64,000 bases of DNA from Leucobacter weissii (GTDB lineage Bacteria > Actinomycetota > Actinomycetes > Actinomycetales > Microbacteriaceae): the NCBI RefSeq assembly GCF_017565745.1, contig NZ_JAGDYM010000017.1, positions 18,731-82,730 of the forward strand. The letters are read 5' to 3'. How positions within the stretch are numbered: position 1 is the first letter of the stretch; every line of letters starts with the position of its first letter. Positions 53,694 to 62,407 of the stretch are shown in pieces. The notes under the pieces are model-generated. The model saw only the letters and a program-made list of their open reading frames with translations, did no database searches and was not told the origin of the DNA. The translations under genes and the position numbers were made by a program.

Positions 53694-54746
53694 ATGGGGA
53701 TCGAGTTGGAGCGCACGGTCGATTCGATCCAGGTCGGCACCCGCCACCGCACCGATCTGGGCGATATCGAGGCGCTGGCCGAGTCGATCCGCCAGCACGG
53801 CCTGTTGCAGCCGATCACCGTCACCACCGACGGGGTGCTGGTGTGCGGGCGGCGCCGACTCGCGGCGATCAGGCTGCTGCGCTGGCGCACGGTCAGCGTC
53901 TGGGTCCGCCGGGGTGTCTCGGATCGACTCGGGCATCTGCTGGCCGAGCAGGACGAGAACGTCCACCGCAAGCCGCTGACCCAGCTCGAAGCCGCCGCCC
54001 TCTACCGCGAACTCAAACAGCTCATGGCCGAGGACGCCGAACGACGCGATGCCGCCACCCGGTTCTCCAGCGAGAATCAACCCGGAAGCGACGGGGGTGC
54101 AAAATTTGCACCCCCGTCTCTCGGGCCGGTCGGCAAGACCCGCGAGCAAGCCGCAGCAATGATCCCCGGCGGCGCTTCGCACACGACGTTGGAGAAGATC
54201 AACCAGGTCCAGCGCGTCGCCGACGACCCCACCGTCGCGGAGTCGTTGCGTGAGCAGGCCGCAACGGAGCTGGCAGGGATCGAGGCGGGCGGGCCGGTCG
54301 ACCCGGCCTACCAGCGCGTGCGCGCCGCCGTCGCCGAGGCCGAGCAGGCCCGGCAGTCCGAGCTGCACGCGCTGGCCGAGGAGGCCGTCGCCCGCGTCAC
54401 CGAACCCAGCCGCAACAAGAAGCGCAAGGACAAAACCGCCGAGTCCGCGCCCGCGCAGGTGCCGGGACGGTGGCCGGTGACGGCATTCGTGCAGACCTGG
54501 ACCTCGCTGACCGACTGGTGGACCCACTACGACCCCGCCGACCTCGCCGAGGAACTCACCGACGAACAGGTCACCATCTTCCTGAACGTCGCCGAGGGTA
54601 CCGCCACGTTCGCCGACCTCCTGCGCCCCCTCCTCGGCATCGACCCCGACGAGACCGGCGATGATGCCGCCGTCGGCGAGATGACGGCACAGCCCGCGGC
54701 CGACGGCGACACGGGAACGGCGCGTCGGCACCTGCGCGCCCTGTAA
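53694..54746 (+). CDS. parB: ParB-like partition/nuclease-domain protein
   Basis: About 350 residues (GTG at 53688/53691 also possible; AGGGGG lies 9 nt before the ATG used). IELERTVDSIQVGTRHRTDLGDIEALAESI, then RQHGLLQPITV and VLVCGRRRLAAIRLL, are the ParB N-terminal domain with the G-RR motif (GRRRLAA); EQDENVHRKPLTQLEAAALY follows. A central KIN-HTH-like region and an Asp/Glu-rich end with WWTHYDPADLAEELTDEQV follow. No parA is adjacent. It probably helps stable maintenance or regulation of the element. Confidence 0.85.
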   Translation: MGIELERTVDSIQVGTRHRTDLGDIEALAESIRQHGLLQPITVTTDGVLVCGRRRLAAIRLLRWRTVSVWVRRGVSDRLGHLLAEQDENVHRKPLTQLEAAALYRELKQLMAEDAERRDAATRFSSENQPGSDGGAKFAPPSLGPVGKTREQAAAMIPGGASHTTLEKINQVQRVADDPTVAESLREQAATELAGIEAGGPVDPAYQRVRAAVAEAEQARQSELHALAEEAVARVTEPSRNKKRKDKTAESAPAQVPGRWPVTAFVQTWTSLTDWWTHYDPADLAEELTDEQVTIFLNVAEGTATFADLLRPLLGIDPDETGDDAAVGEMTAQPAADGDTGTARRHLRAL

Positions 54747-54756
54747 CCACGAATCG

Positions 54757-54795
54757 CGAGCCCGGCCCCGCCGTGTGCGTGTGGGGCCGGGCTCG
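54757..54795 (+). terminator. Hairpin after parB
   Basis: 13-bp perfect stem CGAGCCCGGCCCC / GGGGCCGGGCTCG with a 13-nt loop, 10 nt after the parB stop. It separates the replication/partition genes from the secretion genes. Confidence 0.75.
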
Positions 54796-54809
54796 TGCAC
54801 CTGGGCGGC

Positions 54810-55487
54810 ATGAAGACCTCTGCTGACACCCCTTCCCGCAAGCGCCTGATCGTCCTGCTCGCCGCGGGTCTGACCGTCCTGATCCTCGCCGGGGTCGGGA
54901 TCTACGGGCTGATCCAAGGCCCCCGCACCGGCCCACCCTCCGACAACGACGACTCTCCGGCACCGACCGCTCCGTCGGAAGACGGCCCGGCGCTCCCGGA
55001 CCGGATCGCGCCGGTGGTTCCCAGCAGCGACCCGGAGACCTTCGCTCGCAACGTCGCGACCGCGGTGTTCGCGTGGGATACCGGGGCCGGGTTCATGCCG
55101 CTGGACTACACGGCGGTGTTGATGGAGGTCGCCGACCCCACCGGCACCGAGCAGGCGGGCCTCGCATCGGATATCGCCGCCTACCTGCCCACCCGCGACG
55201 CGTGGCTCGAGTTGCGCCCGTACGCCACCACCCAGCACCTGGAGATCACCGACGCGTTCGTGCCGGACGACTGGGCGAGTGCGCAGGAGCAGGCGCGGCC
55301 GGGGCAACTCACGCCGGGGACGACGGCGATCACGATCGAGGGCATCCGCCACCGCGCAGGGGTCTGGAACGACGAGCCCGTCCAGGCCGCGCACGAGGTG
55401 GCGTTCACCGTGTTTGTGATCTGCGAGCCCGCCTACGACACCTGCCACCTGCTGCGCCTGTCCGAACTCGACAACCCCCTGCGCTGA
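54810..55487 (+). CDS. TcpC/VirB8-like membrane protein
   Basis: 225 residues: short cytoplasmic start, one helix near 15-35 (LIVLLAAGLTVLILAGVGIYGLI), a Pro-rich linker and an extracytoplasmic domain with VAWDTGAGFMPLDY-like stretches (FAWDTGAGFMPLDY), DAWLELRPYATTQHLEI and a Cys pair in VICEPAYDTCHLL. Such NTF2-like domains occur in TcpC and VirB8 scaffold proteins of Gram-positive conjugation systems. It begins the secretion set. Start is inside a GTGCACCTG repeat. Confidence 0.65.
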   Translation: MKTSADTPSRKRLIVLLAAGLTVLILAGVGIYGLIQGPRTGPPSDNDDSPAPTAPSEDGPALPDRIAPVVPSSDPETFARNVATAVFAWDTGAGFMPLDYTAVLMEVADPTGTEQAGLASDIAAYLPTRDAWLELRPYATTQHLEITDAFVPDDWASAQEQARPGQLTPGTTAITIEGIRHRAGVWNDEPVQAAHEVAFTVFVICEPAYDTCHLLRLSELDNPLR

Positions 55488-55520
55488 CCGGGCCACGAGA
55501 GAGAAACAGGAGGTGCTGTG

Positions 55521-57194
55521 GTGTTGAAGAAGCTCGCCATCGGCCTGCTCGCTCTGGTGCTGGCGGCGCCATTGCTGTCCATGGTGGGGATCGGGCTGCT
55601 GATGAACCCCGCCCTCAGCGGGGCCTGCACGGTCTCCGGCGGGAGCATCACCGTCGGCGAGGTCCCCGACGAGCTCGCCGTGCAGACCCGCGACGGCGAA
55701 CAGTTCACGCTGAACAAGACACAGCTCACCCATGCGGCCACGATCATCGAGACCGGCTCCGGCATCGACGGCGTGAATCGCGACGGGCTCCAGATCGCGC
55801 TGATGGCGGCACTGACCGAATCGATGTTGCGTCAGCTCGCCAACACCAGCGCCTACCCGGAGTCCGCGGAGTACCCCAACGACGGCGACGGCTCCGACAA
55901 CGACTCGCTGGGGCTGTTTCAGATGCGCCCGCAGTCCGGGTGGGGCACCGTCGCCGAGCTGATGGACACCACCTACCAGGCCGAGGCGTTCTTCGGCGGA
56001 CCCGACGGACCCAACGGCGGCTCGCCGCGCGGACTGTTGGACATCCCCGGCTGGGAGGACATGGGCAAAGGCGAGGCCGCCCAAGCCGTCGAGGTCTCAG
56101 CCCATCCGGAGCGGTATGAGAACTACAGCCCGGTCGCCGTCGCGATCCTCGACGCCCTGATCGGCCCGACCACCGGCACTGCCACCGCAGGGACCCCAGA
56201 CAGCAGCCCGGCGATCGTCCCGGCGCTGGCGGCGGAATCCTCGCGAGTGGTGTTCCCGCTGCCGGAGGGCACCTGGACGGCCACCAGCCCGTTCGGGCCG
56301 CGCGTCCACCCGATCACCGGGGAAGAGTCCTTCCACACCGGATCGGACTTCTCCGCCCCCGACGGCACGCCGATCCTCGCGGCCGCAGACGGCACAGTGA
56401 TGGTGGCGGAGTTCTCCGGCGGGTACGGCGGCCTGGTCGTCATCGAACACACCATCGACGGGGCCACGGTGGCGACCGCGTACGCACACTCCTGGGAGGA
56501 CGGTATCCACGTGACCGCCGGAGACCAGGTGACCGCGGGGCAGCACATCGCCGATGTCGGCAGCTCGGGGATGTCCACCGGCCCGCATCTGCACTTCGAG
56601 GTCCGCGACGGTAGCGCCGACGGGGAGTACATCGACCCCGCCGCCTGGCTGAACGACCAGAATGCCGCTGATCTGCCCGAGGCCGAGACCGAACCTCCCG
56701 GTGGCGACTGCGACCCCGAGACCGGCAGTACACCGGGTGGGGAGCCGGACCCGTTCACCGGCGACAATCCGGACGAGCTGGCGGACGACCCGACCACCGA
56801 TGGACAGATCACCCGCCGCACCCTGCACCTGTATCAGCAGACCTCCGTGGCGTTCCCCGACACGACCTGGGCCTGCTACTCACCCCGCCCCGGCTCGGTC
56901 TCGGAACATCCACTCGGGCGGGCCTGCGACATCGCCTTCGGCAACGCGATTGGCCAGCGGCCCACCCCGGCTCAGCGTGAGCAGGGGTGGGAGGTCACGA
57001 ACTGGCTGAAGACCCACGCCGAAGTCCTCGGGGTGGAGTACCTCATCTGGGACGGGAAGATCTGGTCGCTCGCCCGTGACGACGAGGGGTGGCGTGACTA
57101 CAACGGCGGCGGCATGCACGACCCCGGCTCCATCACCGGAGGACATTTCGATCACTCTCATGTGACCGTCGCCAATTCGGTCGGGGGCGCGTGA
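55521..57194 (+). CDS. Three-domain cell-wall hydrolase of the transfer apparatus
   Basis: About 557 residues; GTG 55521 follows AGGAGG by 7 nt. An N-terminal helix (LAIGLLALVLAAPLLSMVGI) anchors it; a lysozyme-like region has MAALTESMLRQLANTS and SLGLFQMRPQSGWG; an M23 endopeptidase follows with SPFGPRVHPITGEESFHTGSDF and GPHLHFEV (near 271 and 356); and a C-terminal D-Ala-D-Ala carboxypeptidase-like domain has HPLGRACDIAFG and HFDHSHV (near 462 and 543). It would locally open the wall for the transfer channel. The order lysozyme/M23/ARB_07466-like domain is unusual. Confidence 0.85.
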   Translation: MLKKLAIGLLALVLAAPLLSMVGIGLLMNPALSGACTVSGGSITVGEVPDELAVQTRDGEQFTLNKTQLTHAATIIETGSGIDGVNRDGLQIALMAALTESMLRQLANTSAYPESAEYPNDGDGSDNDSLGLFQMRPQSGWGTVAELMDTTYQAEAFFGGPDGPNGGSPRGLLDIPGWEDMGKGEAAQAVEVSAHPERYENYSPVAVAILDALIGPTTGTATAGTPDSSPAIVPALAAESSRVVFPLPEGTWTATSPFGPRVHPITGEESFHTGSDFSAPDGTPILAAADGTVMVAEFSGGYGGLVVIEHTIDGATVATAYAHSWEDGIHVTAGDQVTAGQHIADVGSSGMSTGPHLHFEVRDGSADGEYIDPAAWLNDQNAADLPEAETEPPGGDCDPETGSTPGGEPDPFTGDNPDELADDPTTDGQITRRTLHLYQQTSVAFPDTTWACYSPRPGSVSEHPLGRACDIAFGNAIGQRPTPAQREQGWEVTNWLKTHAEVLGVEYLIWDGKIWSLARDDEGWRDYNGGGMHDPGSITGGHFDHSHVTVANSVGGA

Positions 57195-57460
57195 TGGAAG
57201 TGTTCCCGGATTTCGAGGGCCTGGGCGGGATCGGTGACCTAGAGAGCGTGATCGGCGCGCTGTTGATGTTCGTGCTGGTGATCGCCGTGCTGATGCTCAT
57301 CGTCTCCGGCATCATCTGGGCGATCGCGTCCTCGACGGGCAACTACCACGCGGCAGGCAAGGCCCGCACCGGGGTGCTCGTCGCCCTCGGTGCGGCGATC
57401 CTCGCAGGCTCCGGGGTGGCCTGGATGAACTGGCTCATCGGCATCGGCCAACAACTCTGA
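57194..57460 (+). CDS. DUF6112 small membrane protein, copy 1
   Basis: 88 residues, two hydrophobic helices (LLMFVLVIAVLMLIVSGIIWAIAS near 19-42; VLVALGAAILAGSGVAWMNWLI near 60-80) with a small polar hinge between. This DUF6112 type resembles VirB2-like pilin or lid proteins of actinobacterial transfer systems. ATG overlaps the previous stop (ATGA). A paralogue follows at 57590. Confidence 0.8.
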   Translation: MEVFPDFEGLGGIGDLESVIGALLMFVLVIAVLMLIVSGIIWAIASSTGNYHAAGKARTGVLVALGAAILAGSGVAWMNWLIGIGQQL

Positions 57461-57480
57461 CCCCATCGCACCCTCTTTCT

Positions 57481-57515
57481 GCGCCCGTCCTGGCTGTTCA
57501 CCCCGGGGCGGGCGC
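57481..57515 (+). terminator. Hairpin between the two DUF6112 genes
   Basis: Stem of ten pairs (GCGCCCGTCC with GGGCGGGCGC, one G-T), loop about 15 nt, followed by TTTCT. It lies 20 nt after the first DUF6112 stop and may reduce downstream transcription or stabilise the upstream mRNA. Confidence 0.6.
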
Positions 57516-57589
57516 TTTCTCGTGCGCTGGCGGGTGGTGGTGCACCTGGTGGCAGAACCGTATCCATTCTCGTCCAGAGGAGTTCCGCC

Positions 57590-57859
57590 GTGATCGACAT
57601 CGACCCCAACAGCTCCGGCCTTCCGGGCATCGAGCAGCTCCGCGACATCGTCGGTGCCGTGATGACCGTGGGCCTCATCCTGTCCGTGCTCGCCCTGATC
57701 GTCTCCGCGATCGTGTGGGGTTTCGGCTCCAACAGCTCCAACCCGCACCTCTCCGGCCGCGGCAAGATCGGCGTCCTCATCTCCTGCGGGGCCGCGGTGA
57801 TCTGCGGCGCCAGCGTCACCTTGATCAATTTCTTCTGGGACGTCGGCCAGGCCGTCTGA
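57590..57859 (+). CDS. DUF6112 small membrane protein, copy 2
   Basis: 89 residues, GTG start with AGAGGAG before it. It parallels copy 1: SSGLPGIEQLRDIVGAVM, one helix with VGLILSVLALIVSAIVWGF, a polar hinge (SNSSNPHLSGRGK) and a second helix GVLISCGAAVICGASVTLINF. Two copies in a row suggest a heteromeric pore or pilin pair. The leader carries the GTGCACCTG motif at exactly 50 nt before the start codon. Confidence 0.8.
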   Translation: MIDIDPNSSGLPGIEQLRDIVGAVMTVGLILSVLALIVSAIVWGFGSNSSNPHLSGRGKIGVLISCGAAVICGASVTLINFFWDVGQAV

Positions 57860-57896
57860 CCGCCATCCATCCCGTGACCCGTGAGGGAGGTGTGTG

Positions 57897-59312
57897 ATGG
57901 CGCTGTGCGATCTGCCCGTCATCTCCAACGTCTGCGACTCCGCCGGTGAAGCGGCCGCGTCGCTGATCTCGGCCCCGTTCGACTGGTTCGCCCAAGCCGT
58001 CGGCGGCGCCGCCGGCTGGCTGCTGGAAGCGATGTGGGCCGTGTTCGACACCACGACGCTGGTCGATGTCACCCAAGACGGCTACGTGTCCGTCTACAAC
58101 CTGCTGTTCGGGATCGGCGTGTTCATCGTGCTGATCTTCTTCTGCTTCCAGCTCATCCTCGGCCTGATCCGCCGAGACCCCACCGCCTTGTCCCGTGCCG
58201 CCCTCGGTGCCGGCAAAGCGGTACTCGGGTCGTTCGTGGTCATCACCCTGGCCGCGCTCGCGTTGGAGATCACCGACCAGCTCGCCATCGGGATCATCCA
58301 GGCCGCCGGCGAGACCACCGAGACGATGGGCGACAAGATCATCCTGCTCGCCGCCGGCCTGACCGGCATCAACGTCACCGCGCCCGGTGTCGGGGCGATC
58401 GTCACGATCTTCCTCGGCGGCCTCATGGTCGCCGCCGTCGCGATCGTCTGGTTCAGCCTGTTGATCCGCAAAGCGCTGCTGCTGATCGCGATCGTCCTGG
58501 CGCCGCTCGCGTTCGCCGGGGCCGCGTGGGATGCCAGCCGCTCCTGGATCGGGAAATGGGCGGCGTTCGTCCTCGCCCTCATCATCAGCAAGCTCGTGCT
58601 GGTCGTCGTGTTCCTGATCGCGATCACGCAGATGGCGACCCCGATCGAGGCCGATCTGACGGCGATCACCGAGCCGATCACCGGCATCGTCATGCTCGCC
58701 ATCGCCGCGTTCGCCCCGTACATGGTCTACCGCGTCATCGCGTTCCTCGGCTTCGACCTCTACAACACCATGGGCGCCGAGCAAGAGGCCAAGAACGCGA
58801 TGAACCGCCCCGTCCCCGTCCCGACCAAACCCTCCGGTGACAGCCCGAAGAAAGTCCTCGACGACAACGGAGGCGGCGGCGGGGACGGCAGCGGCGGTGG
58901 GAATCCGCCGCCACTCCCTGGCGGCGGAGGTGGCGGAGGTGGTGGGAATCCGCCTCCGCCCCCGCCCGGTGGAGGCGGAGGCGCTGGTGCCGGGGCTGGT
59001 GCGGGTGGTGGAGGTGCTGCGGGCGCGGGGGCTGCTGCGGGTCCGGCTGCGGCCGTGGTGATCGGCGCGCAGGTCGCGAAGAGGGCCGCCACCGCCGGCC
59101 CGGAGGCCGGCAAGGCCGCAGGCTCGCAGGCCGAGGCCGCCGCCGACGGCGCGAACCAGAACACCGCCAACACCAACAGCAATGGCAGCGGTGGGAGTGG
59201 GCCGGCGTCGCAGGCGCCTCCGCATCGCACCCCGCCGCCGAACGCCCCGTCCGGCCCGACGCCCCCGGCCCGCGACGGCGGCACGAAGCCGCCGGCAGAC
59301 GGGAAGGAGTGA
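57897..59312 (+). CDS. VirB6/TrbL-like polytopic transfer protein
   Basis: 471 residues. A hydrophobic N-terminal half has about seven helices (VYNLLFGIGVFIVLIFFCFQLILGLI; ALGAGKAVLGSFVVITLAAL; LLIAIVLAPLAFAGAAW; ISKLVLVVVFLIAITQM; ITGIVMLAIAAFAPYMVYRVI). The second half is cytoplasmic and extremely Gly/Pro-rich (GGGGGDGSGGG, NPPPPPPGGGGG, then an Ala-rich part). This is the layout of conjugal TrbL/VirB6 channel proteins of actinobacteria. ATG 57897 follows GGGAGG by 7 nt. Confidence 0.85.
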   Translation: MALCDLPVISNVCDSAGEAAASLISAPFDWFAQAVGGAAGWLLEAMWAVFDTTTLVDVTQDGYVSVYNLLFGIGVFIVLIFFCFQLILGLIRRDPTALSRAALGAGKAVLGSFVVITLAALALEITDQLAIGIIQAAGETTETMGDKIILLAAGLTGINVTAPGVGAIVTIFLGGLMVAAVAIVWFSLLIRKALLLIAIVLAPLAFAGAAWDASRSWIGKWAAFVLALIISKLVLVVVFLIAITQMATPIEADLTAITEPITGIVMLAIAAFAPYMVYRVIAFLGFDLYNTMGAEQEAKNAMNRPVPVPTKPSGDSPKKVLDDNGGGGGDGSGGGNPPPLPGGGGGGGGGNPPPPPPGGGGGAGAGAGAGGGGAAGAGAAAGPAAAVVIGAQVAKRAATAGPEAGKAAGSQAEAAADGANQNTANTNSNGSGGSGPASQAPPHRTPPPNAPSGPTPPARDGGTKPPADGKE

Positions 59313-59317
59313 GACCC

Positions 59318-60793
59318 GTGAGCACGAAGCACAGCACCGAGGACACCGGCCCGGGGACCGAGCTGGTACCGGTGAAGTTCTCCCGGCTGACCCGCCGCGG
59401 CATCCTGCTCGGCCTGTCCGCCTCACAGCTCGTGACCCTCGGCATCGGGGTGCTCGCGCTGGTGGGCGCGTTCTACGCCGGCGGCGGGATGCTCATCGCC
59501 TACACCGCGCCCGTTTGGGTGCTCTCGGCGGTGCTGACCTGGATGCCCATCGCGGGCCGCCCGGTCGTGGAATGGATACCCGTGGCCGGCTGGTGGCTCT
59601 GGCGCACCACCGGCGGGCAACTGCTGTACCGGCGGCGGATCGTCGCACCCCGCCCGGCGGGCACGCTCGCCTTGCCCGGGGACATGGCGCGGCTGCGTGA
59701 GCACGTCGACCCTGAGACCGGGGCCGGGATGATCCACGATCCGCACCAGGGCACGCTCACCGTGGTGTGCGAGATCCGGCACCCGGCGTTCGTGCTCCTC
59801 GATCCGGCCGAGCAGCACCGCCGGGTCACTTCCTGGGGGCGGGTGCTGGCGACCGTGTGCCGGTCCGGGCGGATCGCGACCCTCCAGGTGCTGGAGCGCA
59901 CCCTGCCGGACTCCGGCACCGGGCTCGCGGAGTGGTGGGCCGCCCACGGCACCCGGGACGACTCCTGGGCGTCGACCACCTACCAGGAGCTCATCGACCG
60001 CGCCGGTCCGGCCGGGGAACGCCACGCCACCACGATCAGTCTCAGCCTGGATATGAAGGGCGCAGCCCGGCAGATCCGGACCGCCGGCGGGGGTCTGCGC
60101 GGGGCGGCCGCGGTGCTGCGGCAGGAGATGAGCACGCTGACCGCGGCGCTGCGTGCCGCCGACCTCACCCCGACCGGGTGGCTGAGCCCGGGGCAGTTCG
60201 CGGTGATCCTCCGCAGCGCCTATGACCCCTCGGTCGCGGCGACCTTGGAGCGGCACGGGGAGCTTGGCCAGTCGCTGGCGACGGCGGGTCCGGTCGCGGT
60301 GACCGAGACCTGGGCGGGGCTGCGCACCGACTCCGCCCACCACGCGGTGCTGTGGATCAGTGAGTGGCCGCGGTCGATGGTGTATCCGGGGTTCCTCGCC
60401 CCGCTGGTGCTCTCCTCCGGGATCGGGCGGGCGTTGTCGCTGCTCTATACGCCGCTGCGCACCGACCAGGCCGCCCGCGACATCCGCAAGAAGAAGGTCG
60501 AGCACATTTCGGATGCGGCGCAGCGGCGGCGGATCGGGCAGATCGAGGACGCCGCCCAGACCGCCGAGTACGAGGACGTGCTCCAGCAGGAGGCCGACCT
60601 GACCGCCGGGCACGGGGTGCTGCGCGTGACCGGGCTGATCGCCGTTTCCGCACCCAGCAGCGAGGAGCTGGATGCGGCGGTCTCGGCGATCGAGCAGGCC
60701 GCGATCCAAGCCTCCTGCGAAACCCGCCGCCTGGTTGGGCAGCAAGCGCAGGCCTTCACTGCGGCCGCACTGCCCCTGGCCCGCCACATCTGA
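59318..60793 (+). CDS. SCO6880-like conjugal transfer protein
   Basis: About 491 residues; GTG at 59318 follows GGGAAGGAG. Two helices near 35-75 (QLVTLGIGVLALVGAFYAGGGMLIAYTAPVWVLSAVL) are followed by a long cytoplasmic part with PLPGDMARLREHVDPETG-like (ALPGDMARLREHVD), LQVLERTLPDSG, YQELIDRAGP, AGGGLRGAAAVLRQEM and PLRTDQAARDIRKKKVEH. This family (SCO6880 type, PrgI/VirB3 plus VirB4-like fragment) is always next to the VirB4-like ATPase in actinobacterial systems. It likely couples the ATPase to the membrane channel. Confidence 0.85.
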   Translation: MSTKHSTEDTGPGTELVPVKFSRLTRRGILLGLSASQLVTLGIGVLALVGAFYAGGGMLIAYTAPVWVLSAVLTWMPIAGRPVVEWIPVAGWWLWRTTGGQLLYRRRIVAPRPAGTLALPGDMARLREHVDPETGAGMIHDPHQGTLTVVCEIRHPAFVLLDPAEQHRRVTSWGRVLATVCRSGRIATLQVLERTLPDSGTGLAEWWAAHGTRDDSWASTTYQELIDRAGPAGERHATTISLSLDMKGAARQIRTAGGGLRGAAAVLRQEMSTLTAALRAADLTPTGWLSPGQFAVILRSAYDPSVAATLERHGELGQSLATAGPVAVTETWAGLRTDSAHHAVLWISEWPRSMVYPGFLAPLVLSSGIGRALSLLYTPLRTDQAARDIRKKKVEHISDAAQRRRIGQIEDAAQTAEYEDVLQQEADLTAGHGVLRVTGLIAVSAPSSEELDAAVSAIEQAAIQASCETRRLVGQQAQAFTAAALPLARHI

Positions 60794-60868
60794 CTCCGCT
60801 GTTCTCTGCGGGGTGGGGGTGCACCGGAGGAGCAACCGATCATCCATCCATCGTCTGGGAGGCTCCTC

Positions 60869-61786
60869 ATGCCCACGTTCTACGATCCCGTCGCCGACGC
60901 CGAAGAGGCCTCGCAGGCGCTCCGTGGCCTGGCACATGCCAGCCGCAGCTTCGAGCATCCCGAAGACGCGTACGGGGTGATCGGCGACCTGCTCGCCGGG
61001 GTGCGCTCCATGCAGCAGTCCATCGAGCAGATCGCGCAGCGGCATCGCCGTCACGAGGGCCGCGCCTTCGATGACGCCGGTGACCAGGCCGCCGGTATCC
61101 GCGATGCCCAGGTGACGGCCGATCAGCTCGCCAGCGCGGCCGCCTCCCTCGATGCGGTCGAGGAACGGCTGAACGCCGCTATGCAGGCCGCCGGACGTAT
61201 CGCCTGGCACCCCGCATCGACCACCAACGGCGTGGTCGCAGAGGCCGTCCAGTCAGACGCGGCTGGGGACGAGGCGGCGCGGGAGTCGCGGTGGGTCAAC
61301 ATCGTCTTCCTGCAAGGCGATGAGGCCGATGAGGTGCTGCGACTGATCGATCGCGACGGCCCTGACGCCGCGATCGAGCACCTGGCTCACTGGGATTACG
61401 GGGACGAGACCACCGCGGCGGCGATGGAGAACGGCTACGTCTACGACACCGTGCCCACCGGGATGCTGGACACCGAGACGGTCTCGGGTGACTACACGCT
61501 GACCTCCAACCCGGCGATGGGGCACGTCGGCCTCTACCGTCAGCACTCGATCCCACCCGAAGACAGCCTCGACGCCGCTACCCCCACGCCCGCCCCGGTC
61601 ATCCCGACCACCCACGGCGCCGATGCGGCACGGTCGGCGCGTGCCTCCGGAAGCAGCGCAGCCCGCGGGCGGAAGGAGACCGGGAAGGTGTCCGAGCGCG
61701 GCTCGGCGGCCTCGGCGACGGACGGGTCCTGGTTCACCCATCCCGGTGTCGCGGCCGTCCGCCGTGACCGCGGACTCGGCCGCTGA
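60869..61786 (+). CDS. Ala-rich transfer-region protein, copy 1
   Basis: 305 residues, with GGGAGG before the ATG and the product start MPTFYDPVADAEEASQALRGLAHASRS. The N-terminal 120 residues are a long helical, probably coiled-coil part (SIEQIAQRHRRHE; QVTADQLASAAASLDAVEERLNAAM), the rest a mixed part with VNIVFLQGDEADEVLRLIDRDGPDAAIEHL and TVPTGMLDTETVSGDYTL. The last 50 residues are Ser/Ala/Arg-rich and end in SWFTHPGVAAVRRDRGLGR. A shorter relative with the same leader and start follows at 61910. Confidence 0.7.
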   Translation: MPTFYDPVADAEEASQALRGLAHASRSFEHPEDAYGVIGDLLAGVRSMQQSIEQIAQRHRRHEGRAFDDAGDQAAGIRDAQVTADQLASAAASLDAVEERLNAAMQAAGRIAWHPASTTNGVVAEAVQSDAAGDEAARESRWVNIVFLQGDEADEVLRLIDRDGPDAAIEHLAHWDYGDETTAAAMENGYVYDTVPTGMLDTETVSGDYTLTSNPAMGHVGLYRQHSIPPEDSLDAATPTPAPVIPTTHGADAARSARASGSSAARGRKETGKVSERGSAASATDGSWFTHPGVAAVRRDRGLGR

Positions 61787-61805
61787 CCCCTGGGGGTCTC
61801 TGCAT

Positions 61806-61836
61806 GGTGCCGCCGCCCCGGGGATCGGGCGGCACC
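61806..61836 (+). terminator. Hairpin between the two Ala-rich genes
   Basis: GGTGCCGCC / GGCGGCACC, a 9-bp stem with a 13-nt loop, 19 nt after the first Ala-rich gene. It may trim or terminate transcripts ahead of the copy-2 leader. Confidence 0.5.
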
Positions 61837-61909
61837 ACTGCGTGTCCGGGGCGGGGCGGGCGCACCTGAGCGACACCCCTGTTCGCTGCTGCTTCTTGGG
61901 AGGCTGCTC

Positions 61910-62407
61910 ATGCCCACGATCTCCTACTATCCCGCCGCTTACGCCGCCGAGGCCGCCCGGAATCTGCGCGCACTCGCCGCATCCGGGAACCTGCCCGCCA
62001 CCGGCGTGGGAACGTCCCCGGTCATCGCTGAGCTGCGTGATGCGGCGAGGGCGATGCGGCAGGTGCTCGACCAGCTCGCCACCGCACGGGCGGGACACGG
62101 CGATCCCGCGGCTCTCGCCGCCGCCGATGACCTCCACCAGGCCGGCACCGCCCTGGATGCGGTCGCCACCGGGCTGACCCGGGCGGCACAGGCCGCAAGG
62201 GTGGCCGCGGCCCCAGATCGGTCCGCGATGACGGCGCCGGCGCCTGCCGCGACCGAGGCGGCTGAGCCGACGCGGCACGAGTGGCCGACCCGCCGCTCCC
62301 GACGGGACCAAGCCCAGCGATCGACAGCATCCGAGCCGGATCGCTCGTGGTTCGCCCCTCGCACTCTCCGTTCCGGTGCCGATCGCGGGCGGGGGCGGGG
62401 ACTGTGA
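61910..62407 (+). CDS. Ala-rich transfer-region protein, copy 2
   Basis: 165 residues, starting MPTISYYPAAYAAEAARNLRALAAS, very similar in layout to copy 1: a helical N-terminal part (ELRDAARAMRQVLDQLATARAG; ADDLHQAGTALDAVATGLTRAAQ), a Pro/Ala linker and a basic end with DRSWFAPRTLRSGADRGRGRGL. The leader (TGGGAGGCTGCTC) and first codons nearly repeat those of copy 1, so the pair arose by duplication. The stop overlaps the VirB4-like start. Not recognised as a named family. Confidence 0.7.
   Translation: MPTISYYPAAYAAEAARNLRALAASGNLPATGVGTSPVIAELRDAARAMRQVLDQLATARAGHGDPAALAAADDLHQAGTALDAVATGLTRAAQAARVAAAPDRSAMTAPAPAATEAAEPTRHEWPTRRSRRDQAQRSTASEPDRSWFAPRTLRSGADRGRGRGL

Noticed and set aside
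53082..56084. Minus-strand open frame of 1000 codons across parB and neighbours
   Set aside because: It spans several well-supported plus-strand genes and intergenic hairpins; typical GC-rich antisense artefact.
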